Of a DNA stretch of 13,127 bases, positions 6,836 to 13,127 are shown one piece after another. The DNA comes from an uncultured bacterium (lineage in GTDB: Bacteria > Bacillota > Clostridia > Oscillospirales > Oscillospiraceae), in contig CASECK010000148.1 in the NCBI GenBank assembly GCA_949286295.1, positions 1 to 13,127 of the forward strand. The letters are read 5' to 3'. Numbering within the stretch: the first letter of the stretch is position 1; the number at the start of each line of letters is the position of its first letter. Both the position numbers and the translations under genes were made by a program. A model generated the notes under the pieces. That model saw only the letters and a list, made by a program, of their open reading frames with translations. It did not search any database and was not told the DNA's origin.

Positions 6836-8320
6836 CACAACGCCTCCCAGGGCGCACAGCCCCACCGCCAGCAGCTCCCCGGCCTTGCCCGCCGGGAGGG
6901 CGGCGCTCGCCCCGGCCAGCACCGCCCAGGCGCACAGGCCCATGCCCGCGGCGCACAGGAGCATTTTCAGCAGGTCCAGGACCATCGCCCTGTCCAGGAT
7001 GCCCTCCCCCCGGCGCTCCAGAGGCGCCAGGAGCAGCAGGGCATACACCGTGGAGGTGACGGCGGTGGCCGCCGCCAGGCCGGCCACCTGGAAGCGGCCG
7101 GACAGGACGGTACACAGCGCCACGTTCACCCCGATGGACACCACCCCCGCCACCAGCGGCCCCCGCCCGTCCTGCCGGGCGAAATAGGCCCGGCTGAGGA
7201 CATTCTGCACCGCGTAGCCCGCCATGCCCAGGGACATCCAGGTCAGGGCGGTGGCGGTGATACCGGCGGCAAAGCCGTCAAAGGCCTGTCCCCCATAGAC
7301 AAGGGAGACCAGCGGCCGGGCCACCACCATCAGTCCCACTGACATGGGCAGCACAAAAAACAAGGTGACATGGGCCGTCTGCCGGAGGGTCTGCCGGAAC
7401 TCCCCCTCCCGGCCCCCGGCGGTGAGCCGGGACAGCCGGGGGAAGATGACGTTTGTCACCGACAGGATAAAGGTGCCCCCGATGACCAGATAGAGGTTGG
7501 AGGCGTACTCAATGGCCGCCACGCCGCCCCCGTCATAGAGCCGGGAGCCAAACCGGGAGCTGATGGCCTGGGTGATGGGCTGAATCCAGGTGGACACCAT
7601 CACCGGCCCCATCAGGGCAAAGACCTTCCGCATCCCCTCGCCGCCCAGCTCCAGTCCCGGGCGCAGGCGGCAGCCCAGCCGCCCCAAGGGGGGCAGCTGG
7701 ATGGCCCCCTGCAAAAACCAGCCCAGCAGATAGGCCGCCGCCAGGCCGAAGATTCCAAACCGGCTGTCCAGCGTGTAAAAATAGCAGATAATCACCAGGT
7801 TGGACACCACCGACATGAGGGCGGGGGCGGTGAAATGGTCCAGCGCCTGGAGCACCCCCACCAGGCAGAAGGCCACCCCGGAGAAAAATACCGTGGGGAA
7901 CATCACCCTGGTCAGCGACACGGCCAGCCCGGTGGTGCTGGGGTCGGCGTAGTCGGCAAACAGGGCCACCAGCGGCCCGGGGCAGAGCATCCCCAGCGCC
8001 GTCAGCCCCCCGGTGAGCAGGGCCATGACAGTCAGAAAGCTGCCGGCAAAACGAAAGGCCGCCTCCCGGCCTCTCTTTTCCAGATATTCGCTGAACACCG
8101 GGATGAAGCAGGCGGCGATGGCCGAGGCGAACACCGCGTCACAACACACCCGGGGAATCCGGCTGGCGGTGAAAAAGGCGCTGGCCTCCGGACCCACGCT
8201 GTAATGGACGGCCAGCAGCCGGTCCCGGTACAGCCCCAGGACCTTGCCCACCAGGGTCATGACCATCACAAAGCTGACGGTCCTGGCCGCGCTGCCGCGC
8301 TGTTCTTCCAGCGCCTCCAC
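6833..8320 (-). CDS. murJ: MurJ/MviN-family lipid-linked oligosaccharide flippase, cut short by an in-frame TGA
   Basis: A 495-residue MOP-superfamily membrane protein. Family blocks: LVGKVLGLYRDRLLA (23-37), ASRIPRVCCDAVFASAIAAC (52-71), YASNLYLVIGG (272-282) and VLSRAYFARQDGRGP (374-388). MurJ flips lipid II outward; in this operon the protein may instead, or also, flip the lipid-linked wall-polymer unit (inference). The frame stops at TGA 6833-6835, in the middle of what should be transmembrane helix 14. Beyond it the same frame continues with 27 MurJ-like residues to a second TGA at 6749, so the expected full length is about 523. The start is also unclear. GTG 8320 is the only early start in frame and has a poor Shine-Dalgarno site, while two ATGs at 8342 and 8336 are one base out of phase across a G5 run. 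Downstream genes look intact. It may be a recent mutant, a sequencing error, or a functional shortened protein. Confidence 0.88.
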   Translation of the reverse strand: MEALEEQRGSAARTVSFVMVMTLVGKVLGLYRDRLLAVHYSVGPEASAFFTASRIPRVCCDAVFASAIAACFIPVFSEYLEKRGREAAFRFAGSFLTVMALLTGGLTALGMLCPGPLVALFADYADPSTTGLAVSLTRVMFPTVFFSGVAFCLVGVLQALDHFTAPALMSVVSNLVIICYFYTLDSRFGIFGLAAAYLLGWFLQGAIQLPPLGRLGCRLRPGLELGGEGMRKVFALMGPVMVSTWIQPITQAISSRFGSRLYDGGGVAAIEYASNLYLVIGGTFILSVTNVIFPRLSRLTAGGREGEFRQTLRQTAHVTLFFVLPMSVGLMVVARPLVSLVYGGQAFDGFAAGITATALTWMSLGMAGYAVQNVLSRAYFARQDGRGPLVAGVVSIGVNVALCTVLSGRFQVAGLAAATAVTSTVYALLLLAPLERRGEGILDRAMVLDLLKMLLCAAGMGLCAWAVLAGASAALPAGKAGELLAVGLCALGGVV

Positions 8321-8363
8321 CCCCTTGCCTGAGCATCTGCATACTCACCCAGAATATCAATTT

Positions 8364-8392
8364 ATTGTACACGATGCGGCACGGTTTTTCAA
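8364..8392 (-). promoter_or_regulatory. Sigma-A-type promoter for the murJ polysaccharide operon
   Basis: On the minus strand, -35 TTGAAA (8392-8387) and -10 TACAAT (8369-8364) are separated by exactly 17 nt. This predicts a transcript start near 8357 and a leader of under 40 nt. It is the only strong promoter seen before murJ, and the tight spacing downstream suggests it drives everything to at least position 945. Confidence 0.75.
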
Positions 8393-8396
8393 CCGT
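8381..8396. repeat. Inverted repeat overlapping the -35 box of the murJ promoter
   Basis: ACGGTT-TTTC-AACCGT is a perfect 6-bp inverted repeat with a 4-nt centre. It covers the whole -35 hexamer of the minus-strand promoter. This position would suit a repressor operator, although chance cannot be excluded. No regulator gene is adjacent. Confidence 0.4.
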
Positions 8397-8451
8397 CTAT
8401 TCCTTAACGTTTGATTAATTTCTCCCCCCGCCCTTTTTCTTGCTTTTTCCA

Positions 8452-8480
8452 TTGAAACCAGCCCCAAATTCTGCTACAAT
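8452..8480 (+). promoter_or_regulatory. Sigma-A-type promoter for the SLH-domain phosphodiester glycosidase gene
   Basis: On the plus strand, TTGAAA (8452-8457) and TACAAT (8475-8480) are separated by 17 nt. This predicts transcription from about 8487, a leader of roughly 36 nt, an AAAGGAG ribosome site at 8511-8517 and ATG at 8523. Hexamers and spacing match the divergent promoter on the other strand. Confidence 0.75.
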
Positions 8481-8522
8481 GTGACGTACCCTACCGGTTG
8501 ACATATTAACAAAGGAGAGCCC

Positions 8523-11312
8523 ATGAAACACACTCTGATTTCCCCGCTGCGCCGGGCGGCGGCTTTTGTCCTGGCGGTGCTGCTGGCCGTCCCCGCGGTC
8601 TATGCCGCCGCGGGCGAGCGCAAGCTCCAGACCTCGGTGGAGGTGCTGGACGGCCTGACCTACCGCAATACCGTCACCGTCAACAACGACAGCCGGGTGG
8701 AGAGCTTCTCCCTGGAGCTGTCCCCCGGCGGCCAGGTCTCCCCCATCCTGCTCCAGGGTTCCGGCGCGGTCTACGGCGCGGCGACCATCAACAAGGCGGT
8801 CTCCACCGCCCAGGAGCTGGGCTACCACGTGGTGGGAGCCGTCAACACCGACTTCTTCTCCATGTCCTCCGGCGTGCCCATGGGCATCGTCATCGAGGAC
8901 GGCATTTATAAATCCAGCGGCGGGGACGAAAACGCCATGCTCATCACCGGCAACCAGGTCAGCATCACCGGCCGTCCCCAGGTCTCCCTCACCCTGACCA
9001 ACCAGTCCACCGGGCAGGAGACCGTGCCCCACCACTTCAACAAGCTGCGCAGCCCCACCGGCGGCCTTTACCTGTACAACAGCCATTTCTCCTCCGTGTC
9101 CACCCGCAGCAGCGGCGCGGGCTGGTATGTGCGCATGGAGGCCGCCGGCGGGCAGGCCGGGGCGCTCACCGTCAACTCCACCCTGGAGCTGGTGGTCACC
9201 GAACTCATCCGCTCGCCAGAGCCTCTGGCCATCGGGGAGCACGAGTATATTCTCACCGCCGACGACGTGTCCGGCTATGATTTCATCTACAACTCCTTCC
9301 AGGTCGGCGACCAAATCACCCTGCGCACCGCCTGCCAGGACCAGGTCCTGTCCCAGGCCCAGTGGGCCGGCGGCGTGGGGGATATCATGGTGTGGGACGG
9401 CGCTGTCACCGACAGCTCCACCTGGACCTACGCCAAGGACGGCCGCCAGCCCCGCACCGCCATGGGGATGCGCTCAGACGGCACTCTGGTGCTCTACGCG
9501 GTGGACGGCCGCCAGAGCGGGTACTCCTCCGGCCTGTCCCAGCTGGATTTGGCCGGTGAGATGAAGGCCCAGGGCTGCGTCTGGGCGGTCAACTTAGATG
9601 GCGGCGGCTCCACCGCCCTGTCCCTGTGGCTGCCCGGCCAGGCCGGTCCCGCCATTCAGAGCAGCCCCTCCGGCGGCAGCCCCCGCAGCTGCGCCACCTA
9701 CCTGCTGCTGGTCACCGGCCACACCGGCAGCGGCCAGGCCAGCCGCCTGGCCCTCCCCCAGCAGGGCCAGGCCGTCCTCGCCGGCACCAGCCTGACCCTG
9801 CCCCAGCCCGTCTCCATCGACGCCGGGCTGAACATCGTGGACGAGCACCCCGGCGGCGTGCGTATGACCGCCGAACTGGGGCGCATCGAGGACGGGGTCT
9901 ACACCGCCGGGGAGCACCCCGGCACCGACACCATCTCCCTGCGCCAGCGGGATGGGGATTTAGAGGGGTCCGCCCAAATTCACGTGGTGGACCACCTGAC
10001 CGGGTTTACCGTCTCCCGCCAGGGGGAGGAAAAGCCCCTGACCGCTTTGACCGTGAAGCCGGGGGAACAGGTTCAGCTGGCCGTCTCCGGCAGCTACTGG
10101 GGCCGCCAGGCCCTCCGGGACTGGCAGGGGGTCCGCTGGAGCATGGAGGGCGAGCTTGGCACCCTGGACGAAACCGGCCTGTTCACCGCAGCCGCCCTCC
10201 CCTCCAGCGGGAGCATCACCTTCTCCTGCGGCGGACTGACCCAGACCATCATCGTCACCATGACCAACCTCCACACCGACGTCACCCCGGAGCACTGGGC
10301 CTATGAGGCGGTGGAGTACTGCTACGAGCACAACATCGTCTCTGGTGTCAGCACCACAGAGTTTGGCCGGGACGCGCAGATTCGCCGGGGCGACTTTATG
10401 CTGATGCTCCACAACGCCCTGGGCAAGCCCGCCCCCGCCGGCCCTGCCCAGTTTACCGACGTGGCCGAATCGGATTATTACTACACCGCCCTCTCCTGGG
10501 CCCAGGGGGCCGGGCTGGCCTCCGGCACCGGCGACGGCGCCTACTCCCCCAGCCAGCCCATCACCCGGGAGCAGGCCTTCACCATTCTGCGCCAGGCCCT
10601 GCCCCTGCTGGGCAAGCAGTGCCCCGACGGAGAGCTGTCCGTGCTGGAGCAATTTGCCGACCGGGACCTGATCGCCAGCTACGCCCAGATTCACACCGCC
10701 ACCCTGGTCTCCCAGGGCATCGTCAGCGGCAAGGGGGAGGGCATTGACCCCCGGGGCGACCTGACCCGAGCGGAGATGGCCGCCATCCTCTACAAGGCCA
10801 TCACCTTCACCCCGGTCACCGAGACTCCCGCCGACCCCAGCGTCTACACTCTGACCCTGGACCAGCAGCAGCTCATTCTGGCCCCGGGGGAGCGCACGGT
10901 CCTCACCGCCTCCGTCACCGGCCAGCCCGCCCCCCAGGAGCCGAGCTTTACCTGGACCTGCAGCACTCCCGCCGCCGCCGTGGTGGACGCCAGCGGCGCG
11001 GTCACCAGCATCCACGCCGGCCTGGAGGAGCAGACCGCCATCATCACCGCCCACTGGAGGGGCCTGTCCGCCTCCTGCGTGGTCACCTGCTCCCCGCCCC
11101 AGCGGGTGGGCGTGGTCACCGGCGCGGAGGACGGCCTGAACGTCCGCTCCGGCCCCGGCACCAGCTTTGACGTGCTCACCGGCCTGGACAACAGCGTCCA
11201 GGTGGCCGTGCTGGGCGAGGAGAGCGGCTGGTATCAAATTGTCTGCCTCAGCCGGGATGGCGCGGCCGTGACAGGCTATGTATCAGGCGACTACCTGACG
11301 GTCATCCCCTGA
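8523..11312 (+). CDS. Exported phosphodiester glycosidase (NAGPA domain) with three SLH repeats, Ig-like and SH3 domains
   Basis: A 929-residue secreted protein. In order: signal peptide (about 1-29, AXA-type end VYAAA); NAGPA/phosphodiester glycosidase domain (about 95-398) with GAVNTDFFSMSSGVPMG (105-121), RTAMGMRSDG (311-320) and NLDGGGSTALSL (357-368); an Ig-like linker (about 400-580); three SLH repeats (about 584-640, 643-700, 710-762; TDVTPEHWAYEAVEY, FTDVAESDYYYTALSWA, FADRDLIASYAQIHTA); a Big-type Ig domain (about 773-857); and a bacterial SH3 domain (about 860-929; GLNVRSGPGTSFDVL). NAGPA-family enzymes cleave sugar-1-phosphodiester linkages; SLH repeats anchor proteins to pyruvylated wall polysaccharide. 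It therefore probably sits on the cell surface and acts on a phosphodiester-linked glycan of the wall. It is divergent from the operon that encodes CsaB, the enzyme making SLH ligands. Domains are clear; the substrate is unknown. Confidence 0.93.
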   Translation: MKHTLISPLRRAAAFVLAVLLAVPAVYAAAGERKLQTSVEVLDGLTYRNTVTVNNDSRVESFSLELSPGGQVSPILLQGSGAVYGAATINKAVSTAQELGYHVVGAVNTDFFSMSSGVPMGIVIEDGIYKSSGGDENAMLITGNQVSITGRPQVSLTLTNQSTGQETVPHHFNKLRSPTGGLYLYNSHFSSVSTRSSGAGWYVRMEAAGGQAGALTVNSTLELVVTELIRSPEPLAIGEHEYILTADDVSGYDFIYNSFQVGDQITLRTACQDQVLSQAQWAGGVGDIMVWDGAVTDSSTWTYAKDGRQPRTAMGMRSDGTLVLYAVDGRQSGYSSGLSQLDLAGEMKAQGCVWAVNLDGGGSTALSLWLPGQAGPAIQSSPSGGSPRSCATYLLLVTGHTGSGQASRLALPQQGQAVLAGTSLTLPQPVSIDAGLNIVDEHPGGVRMTAELGRIEDGVYTAGEHPGTDTISLRQRDGDLEGSAQIHVVDHLTGFTVSRQGEEKPLTALTVKPGEQVQLAVSGSYWGRQALRDWQGVRWSMEGELGTLDETGLFTAAALPSSGSITFSCGGLTQTIIVTMTNLHTDVTPEHWAYEAVEYCYEHNIVSGVSTTEFGRDAQIRRGDFMLMLHNALGKPAPAGPAQFTDVAESDYYYTALSWAQGAGLASGTGDGAYSPSQPITREQAFTILRQALPLLGKQCPDGELSVLEQFADRDLIASYAQIHTATLVSQGIVSGKGEGIDPRGDLTRAEMAAILYKAITFTPVTETPADPSVYTLTLDQQQLILAPGERTVLTASVTGQPAPQEPSFTWTCSTPAAAVVDASGAVTSIHAGLEEQTAIITAHWRGLSASCVVTCSPPQRVGVVTGAEDGLNVRSGPGTSFDVLTGLDNSVQVAVLGEESGWYQIVCLSRDGAAVTGYVSGDYLTVIP

Positions 11313-11320
11313 CAAAAGAC

Positions 11321-11410
11321 GGGCCGGACGCCGCCCGAAGGAGCGGCTGTCACAGACGCCTGACTGCCCGGCATCCCTCTGACAGCGCCTTCGGCCCTGG
11401 CGTCCGGCCC
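11321..11410. terminator. Long bidirectional hairpin terminator between convergent genes
   Basis: Perfect 12-bp arms GGGCCGGACGCC (11321-11332) and GGCGTCCGGCCC (11399-11410) enclose two nested stems: CCGAAGG/CCTTCGG (11335-11341 with 11388-11394) and GCTGTCA/TGACAGC (11346-11352 with 11380-11386). CCCTTTG follows on the plus strand and GTCTTTTG on the minus strand, so it can end both the SLH-protein transcript and the SASP transcript. At 90 nt it is much longer than a usual intrinsic terminator. Confidence 0.7.
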
Positions 11411-11460
11411 TTTGCGCCTACCGATTCAGGCTGGCATAAACCGTCCCTTTCCGGGGCAGC

Positions 11461-11661
11461 TTACTTCATGCCGTTCTCGTAGGACTCGATCATCTTCTTG
11501 ACCATCTGGCCGCCCACAGAGCCGGCCTGCTTGCTGGTCAGGTCACCGTTGTAACCCTGCTTCAGGTTGACGCCCACCTCGTTGGCGGCCTCCATCTTGA
11601 ACTTGTTCATGGCCTCGCGGGCGTTGGGCACCATAATCTTGCTGCTGTTGCTGTTAGACAT
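11461..11661 (-). CDS. Alpha/beta-type small acid-soluble spore protein (SASP)
   Basis: A 66-residue DNA-binding spore protein. These proteins coat the chromosome in the forespore, protect DNA from UV and heat, and are broken down by the GPR protease at germination. The sequence carries both family blocks: REAMNKFKMEAANEVGVNL (15-33, including the GPR-cleavage region) and GYNGDLTSKQAGSVGGQMVK (36-55). Length and low aromatic content are typical. AAAGGAG (11671-11677) precedes ATG 11661. A forespore sigma-G promoter is expected, but I could not find a convincing one upstream. The gene is monocistronic and shows that the organism makes endospores or descends from spore-formers. Confidence 0.96.
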   Translation of the reverse strand: MSNSNSSKIMVPNAREAMNKFKMEAANEVGVNLKQGYNGDLTSKQAGSVGGQMVKKMIESYENGMK

Positions 11662-12127
11662 GATTCGTCTCTCCTTTTACATCGTGTTTAAGTTTCCCGT
11701 ATGGGTCGGATGGAACATCCACCGGTAGTTTTGCCCCCGGGCGGCGAGATATACCGCCGGCCAACTTCCTTATTTTGTAAGCTTGACACAAAAGCTGGCC
11801 GCTCCAGTTTGCCACAAGCGGCCGGCTTTTGCGCCAGGCTAAACGAGTCCCGATACAGTACCCGGTACTTCAGTGACGGGATAACTCCGCCGGCGTTTAG
11901 GTCCAAAGCAATCTTCCGGGAGGGTGCGAACAGTCCCTTCTGTACTTGATAGACTCAAGCAGCAAACTTTTCGCGCCCTCAAACAAGCGCCTGGATTCTT
12001 TCCCATAGCCATCCAAAGAAACTGTTTCGTTTTTCGGCGCAGCGCCGTATTTATATATGGCCTATCACGCCAACAGAACCGCTGCACCAAAACAACCAGA
12101 ATAGTTTTAAAATAGAACTGAATGGAG
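11662..12127. other. Gene-free intergenic stretch with lower GC and several inverted repeats
   Basis: No convincing gene was found between the SASP start and the ATPase promoter. Short frames here have no recognisable domains and most lack ribosome binding sites. The stretch holds inverted repeats: GGATG-GAA-CATCC (11708-11720), GGCGG/CCGCC (11740-11744 with 11754-11758), a strong hairpin at 11790-11830, AGTACC-C-GGTACT (11857-11869) inside a weaker outer stem (11848-11852 with 11877-11881), and CGGCG-CAG-CGCCG (12035-12047). The density of dyads suggests a structured RNA, possibly on the minus strand and ending at the 11790-11830 hairpin, or an interspersed repeat. Identity is unknown. Confidence 0.5.
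11790..11830. terminator. Strong hairpin terminator, readable in both directions
   Basis: AAAAGCTGGCCGCT (11790-11803) pairs with AGCGGCCGGCTTTT (11817-11830) over 14 bp with a single G-U position and a 13-nt loop. The stem ends in a T run on either strand, so it can work both ways. No gene lies directly upstream in either direction, so what it terminates is unclear; a minus-strand transcript from around 12050-12100 is the likeliest candidate. Confidence 0.7.
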
Positions 12128-12156
12128 TTGTAAAATCTAACTGAATAGAATATAAT
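12128..12156 (+). promoter_or_regulatory. Sigma-A-type promoter for the DUF4143 ATPase gene
   Basis: TTGTAA (12128-12133) and a consensus TATAAT (12151-12156) are separated by 17 nt. A start near 12163 would give a leader of about 23 nt carrying GAGGTGA (12174-12180), five bases before ATG 12186. The octamer AACTGAAT occurs twice around the -35 box (12116-12123 and 12139-12146), 23 nt apart, and might be a regulator site. Confidence 0.7.
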
Positions 12157-12185
12157 AATTTCACCGAATCTTTGAGGTGAGTGCC

Positions 12186-13127
12186 ATGGATAAACAAAAC
12201 TACCAGCCCCGAATTATCGACCGGCAGGTAGAGGAGTACCTGTCCGCCTTTGGTGCCGTATGCATCGAGGGCCCGAAGTGGTGCGGCAAAACCTGGACCT
12301 CCTCCTACCACAGCAAAAGCGAGATCTACATCGGCGACCCCGCCGGCAACTTCCAGAACCGCCAGTTGGCGGAAATGTCTCCCGCCCTGGTGCTGGAGGG
12401 TAAGACGCCCCGCCTCATCGACGAGTGGCAGGAGGTGCCGCCCCTCTGGGACGCAGTACGCTACAAGGTGGATCAAAATGCCCAGAAGGGGCTGTATATC
12501 CTCACTGGCTCCGCCACACCTAACCACAAGGGCATTCTCCACAGCGGCGCTGGCCGAATCGCCCGGCTGCGGATGCGCCCCATGTCCCTGTGGGAGTCTG
12601 GGAACTCCAGCGGCAAGGTGTCCCTGGAGCGTCTCTGCCACGGCAAGTTGACTCCTGCCATGACCGGCGAGGTGGACTTAAAGAAGCTAATCGAGCTGAT
12701 CCTCCGGGGCGGCTGGCCGGGGAGCCTGGGCCTGCCGCTGGAGCAGGCGGTGCTGCTTCCCGCCCAATACCTGGACGCCGTCATTGACGACGATGTATAC
12801 CGGATGGACGGGGTAAAGCGGGACACCCAAAAAATGCGCCTGCTCCTGCGCTCCCTGGCCCGAAACGAAAGCACCACCGTCACCAACAAGACGCTGATGA
12901 AGGACATCAAGGCGGTGGACGATGAGGACATCGACGGTAACACCGTGGCGGCCTATCTGGACATCTTCAAGAGGCTGTTTATCACGGACAACCAGCCGCC
13001 CTTCTTCTCTGGCATCCGCTCCTCTGTGCGGGTGAAGCAGGCAGAGAAACGGCACTTTGCGGATCCGTCTTTGGCCTGCGCCCTGCTAAAGGCTACGCCT
13101 GCAAGCCTGCTGGGGGATCTGGAGACA
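12186..13127 (+). CDS. AAA_14 / DUF4143-type ATP-binding protein (partial)
   Basis: The frame is open to the right edge (314 codons seen; the family is usually around 400-450). The N-terminal AAA-type domain shows Walker A GPKWCGKT (29-36), a Walker B-like LIDEWQEVP and the sensor-like YILTGSATPN. A helical stretch (LILRGGWPG, then DDDVYRMDGVKRDTQKMRLL) leads into the DUF4143 region with IRSSVRVKQAEKRHFADPSL. Such ATPases are common in gut anaerobes and often occur in variable copies; their cellular role is not established, so none is assigned. It has its own promoter and a strong GAGGTGA ribosome site. Base composition is slightly less GC-biased than the polysaccharide operon, mildly suggesting an accessory gene. 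Confidence 0.9.
   Translation, partial: MDKQNYQPRIIDRQVEEYLSAFGAVCIEGPKWCGKTWTSSYHSKSEIYIGDPAGNFQNRQLAEMSPALVLEGKTPRLIDEWQEVPPLWDAVRYKVDQNAQKGLYILTGSATPNHKGILHSGAGRIARLRMRPMSLWESGNSSGKVSLERLCHGKLTPAMTGEVDLKKLIELILRGGWPGSLGLPLEQAVLLPAQYLDAVIDDDVYRMDGVKRDTQKMRLLLRSLARNESTTVTNKTLMKDIKAVDDEDIDGNTVAAYLDIFKRLFITDNQPPFFSGIRSSVRVKQAEKRHFADPSLACALLKATPASLLGDLET

Noticed and set aside
5751..7115. A 454-codon minus-strand open frame in another phase across the ligase and murJ
   Set aside because: A Gly/Ala/Arg/Pro-rich out-of-phase shadow. The ligase motifs and the MurJ frame are in different phases with clear family matches.
5576..7342. A 588-codon open frame on the plus strand across the ligase and murJ genes
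   Set aside because: Its product is dominated by Gln, His, Pro and Gly without any domain. It is the antisense shadow of well-recognised genes in a GC-rich genome and has no ribosome site.
8139..8372. A 77-codon frame starting in the murJ promoter
   Set aside because: Its first ATG lies upstream of the predicted transcript start, and most of the frame is an out-of-phase reading of murJ. The later ATGs in it are discussed only as possible murJ starts after a frameshift.
8415..9314. A 299-codon minus-strand open frame covering the divergent promoter region and the NAGPA domain start
   Set aside because: It would run through both promoters, and the product is repetitive Gly/Val/His-rich sequence without a domain. 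The plus-strand signal peptide and NAGPA domain explain the region.
9960..11237. A 425-codon minus-strand open frame inside the SLH protein gene
   Set aside because: Low-complexity Gly/Ala/Val/Gln-rich antisense sequence. The plus strand encodes clear SLH, Ig-like and SH3 domains over the same bases.
11688..12090. Short open frames of 72-83 codons on both strands in the SASP-ATPase gap
   Set aside because: No ribosome binding sites, no recognisable domains, overlapping one another and crossing strong hairpins. Treated as a non-coding or remnant region.
1..13127. CRISPR arrays, tRNA or rRNA genes, insertion sequences, attachment sites
   Set aside because: No regularly spaced repeats, no cloverleaf or rRNA-like stretches, and no transposase or integrase motifs or terminal repeats were seen on either strand.

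Overview
The window is GC-rich and tightly packed. It resembles a spore-forming, gut-type member of the Clostridia (Oscillospiraceae, near Flavonifractor or Pseudoflavonifractor). That placement is an inference from the strong G/C third-position bias, an alpha/beta-type small acid-soluble spore protein, SLH-domain and CsaB-type envelope genes, and AGGAG-type ribosome binding sites. No rRNA, tRNA, CRISPR array or transposase was seen.

Positions 1-8320 are read from the minus strand. In transcription order the run is: a MurJ/MviN-family flippase, an O-antigen ligase/polymerase-like membrane protein, a family-4 glycosyltransferase, two consecutive DUF4330 proteins, a glycosyltransferase fused to a CsaB-type polysaccharide pyruvyl transferase, and, after a 57-nt gap, a lipoprotein of the Zn/Mn ABC-transporter binding family that runs off the left edge. 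From murJ to the fusion gene, spacing is -20 to +27 nt as long as murJ is counted to its second stop, so this looks like one operon. It has the parts needed to build, flip, polymerise or ligate, and pyruvylate a secondary cell-wall polysaccharide.

Positions 8321-8522 separate this operon from a divergent plus-strand gene. Each side has a sigma-A-type promoter with the same hexamers and spacing (TTGAAA-17-TACAAT). The divergent gene encodes a 929-residue exported protein with a phosphodiester glycosidase (NAGPA) domain, three SLH repeats, an Ig-like module and a C-terminal SH3 domain. SLH domains bind pyruvylated wall polysaccharide, the product expected from CsaB, so the two transcription units form a plausible polymer-plus-ligand system.

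Positions 11313-12185 hold a long bidirectional hairpin, the SASP gene (minus strand) and a 524-nt gene-free stretch of lower GC with several inverted repeats, including a good terminator hairpin. A promoter at 12128-12156 then leads into an AAA_14/DUF4143-type ATPase gene cut by the right edge.

The main anomaly is in murJ. An in-frame TGA at 6833-6835 interrupts the last transmembrane helix, yet 27 further codons in the same frame still read as a normal MurJ C-terminus and end 3 nt before the next gene. The murJ 5' end also carries a G5 run that separates the GTG-started frame from two better-placed ATG codons.
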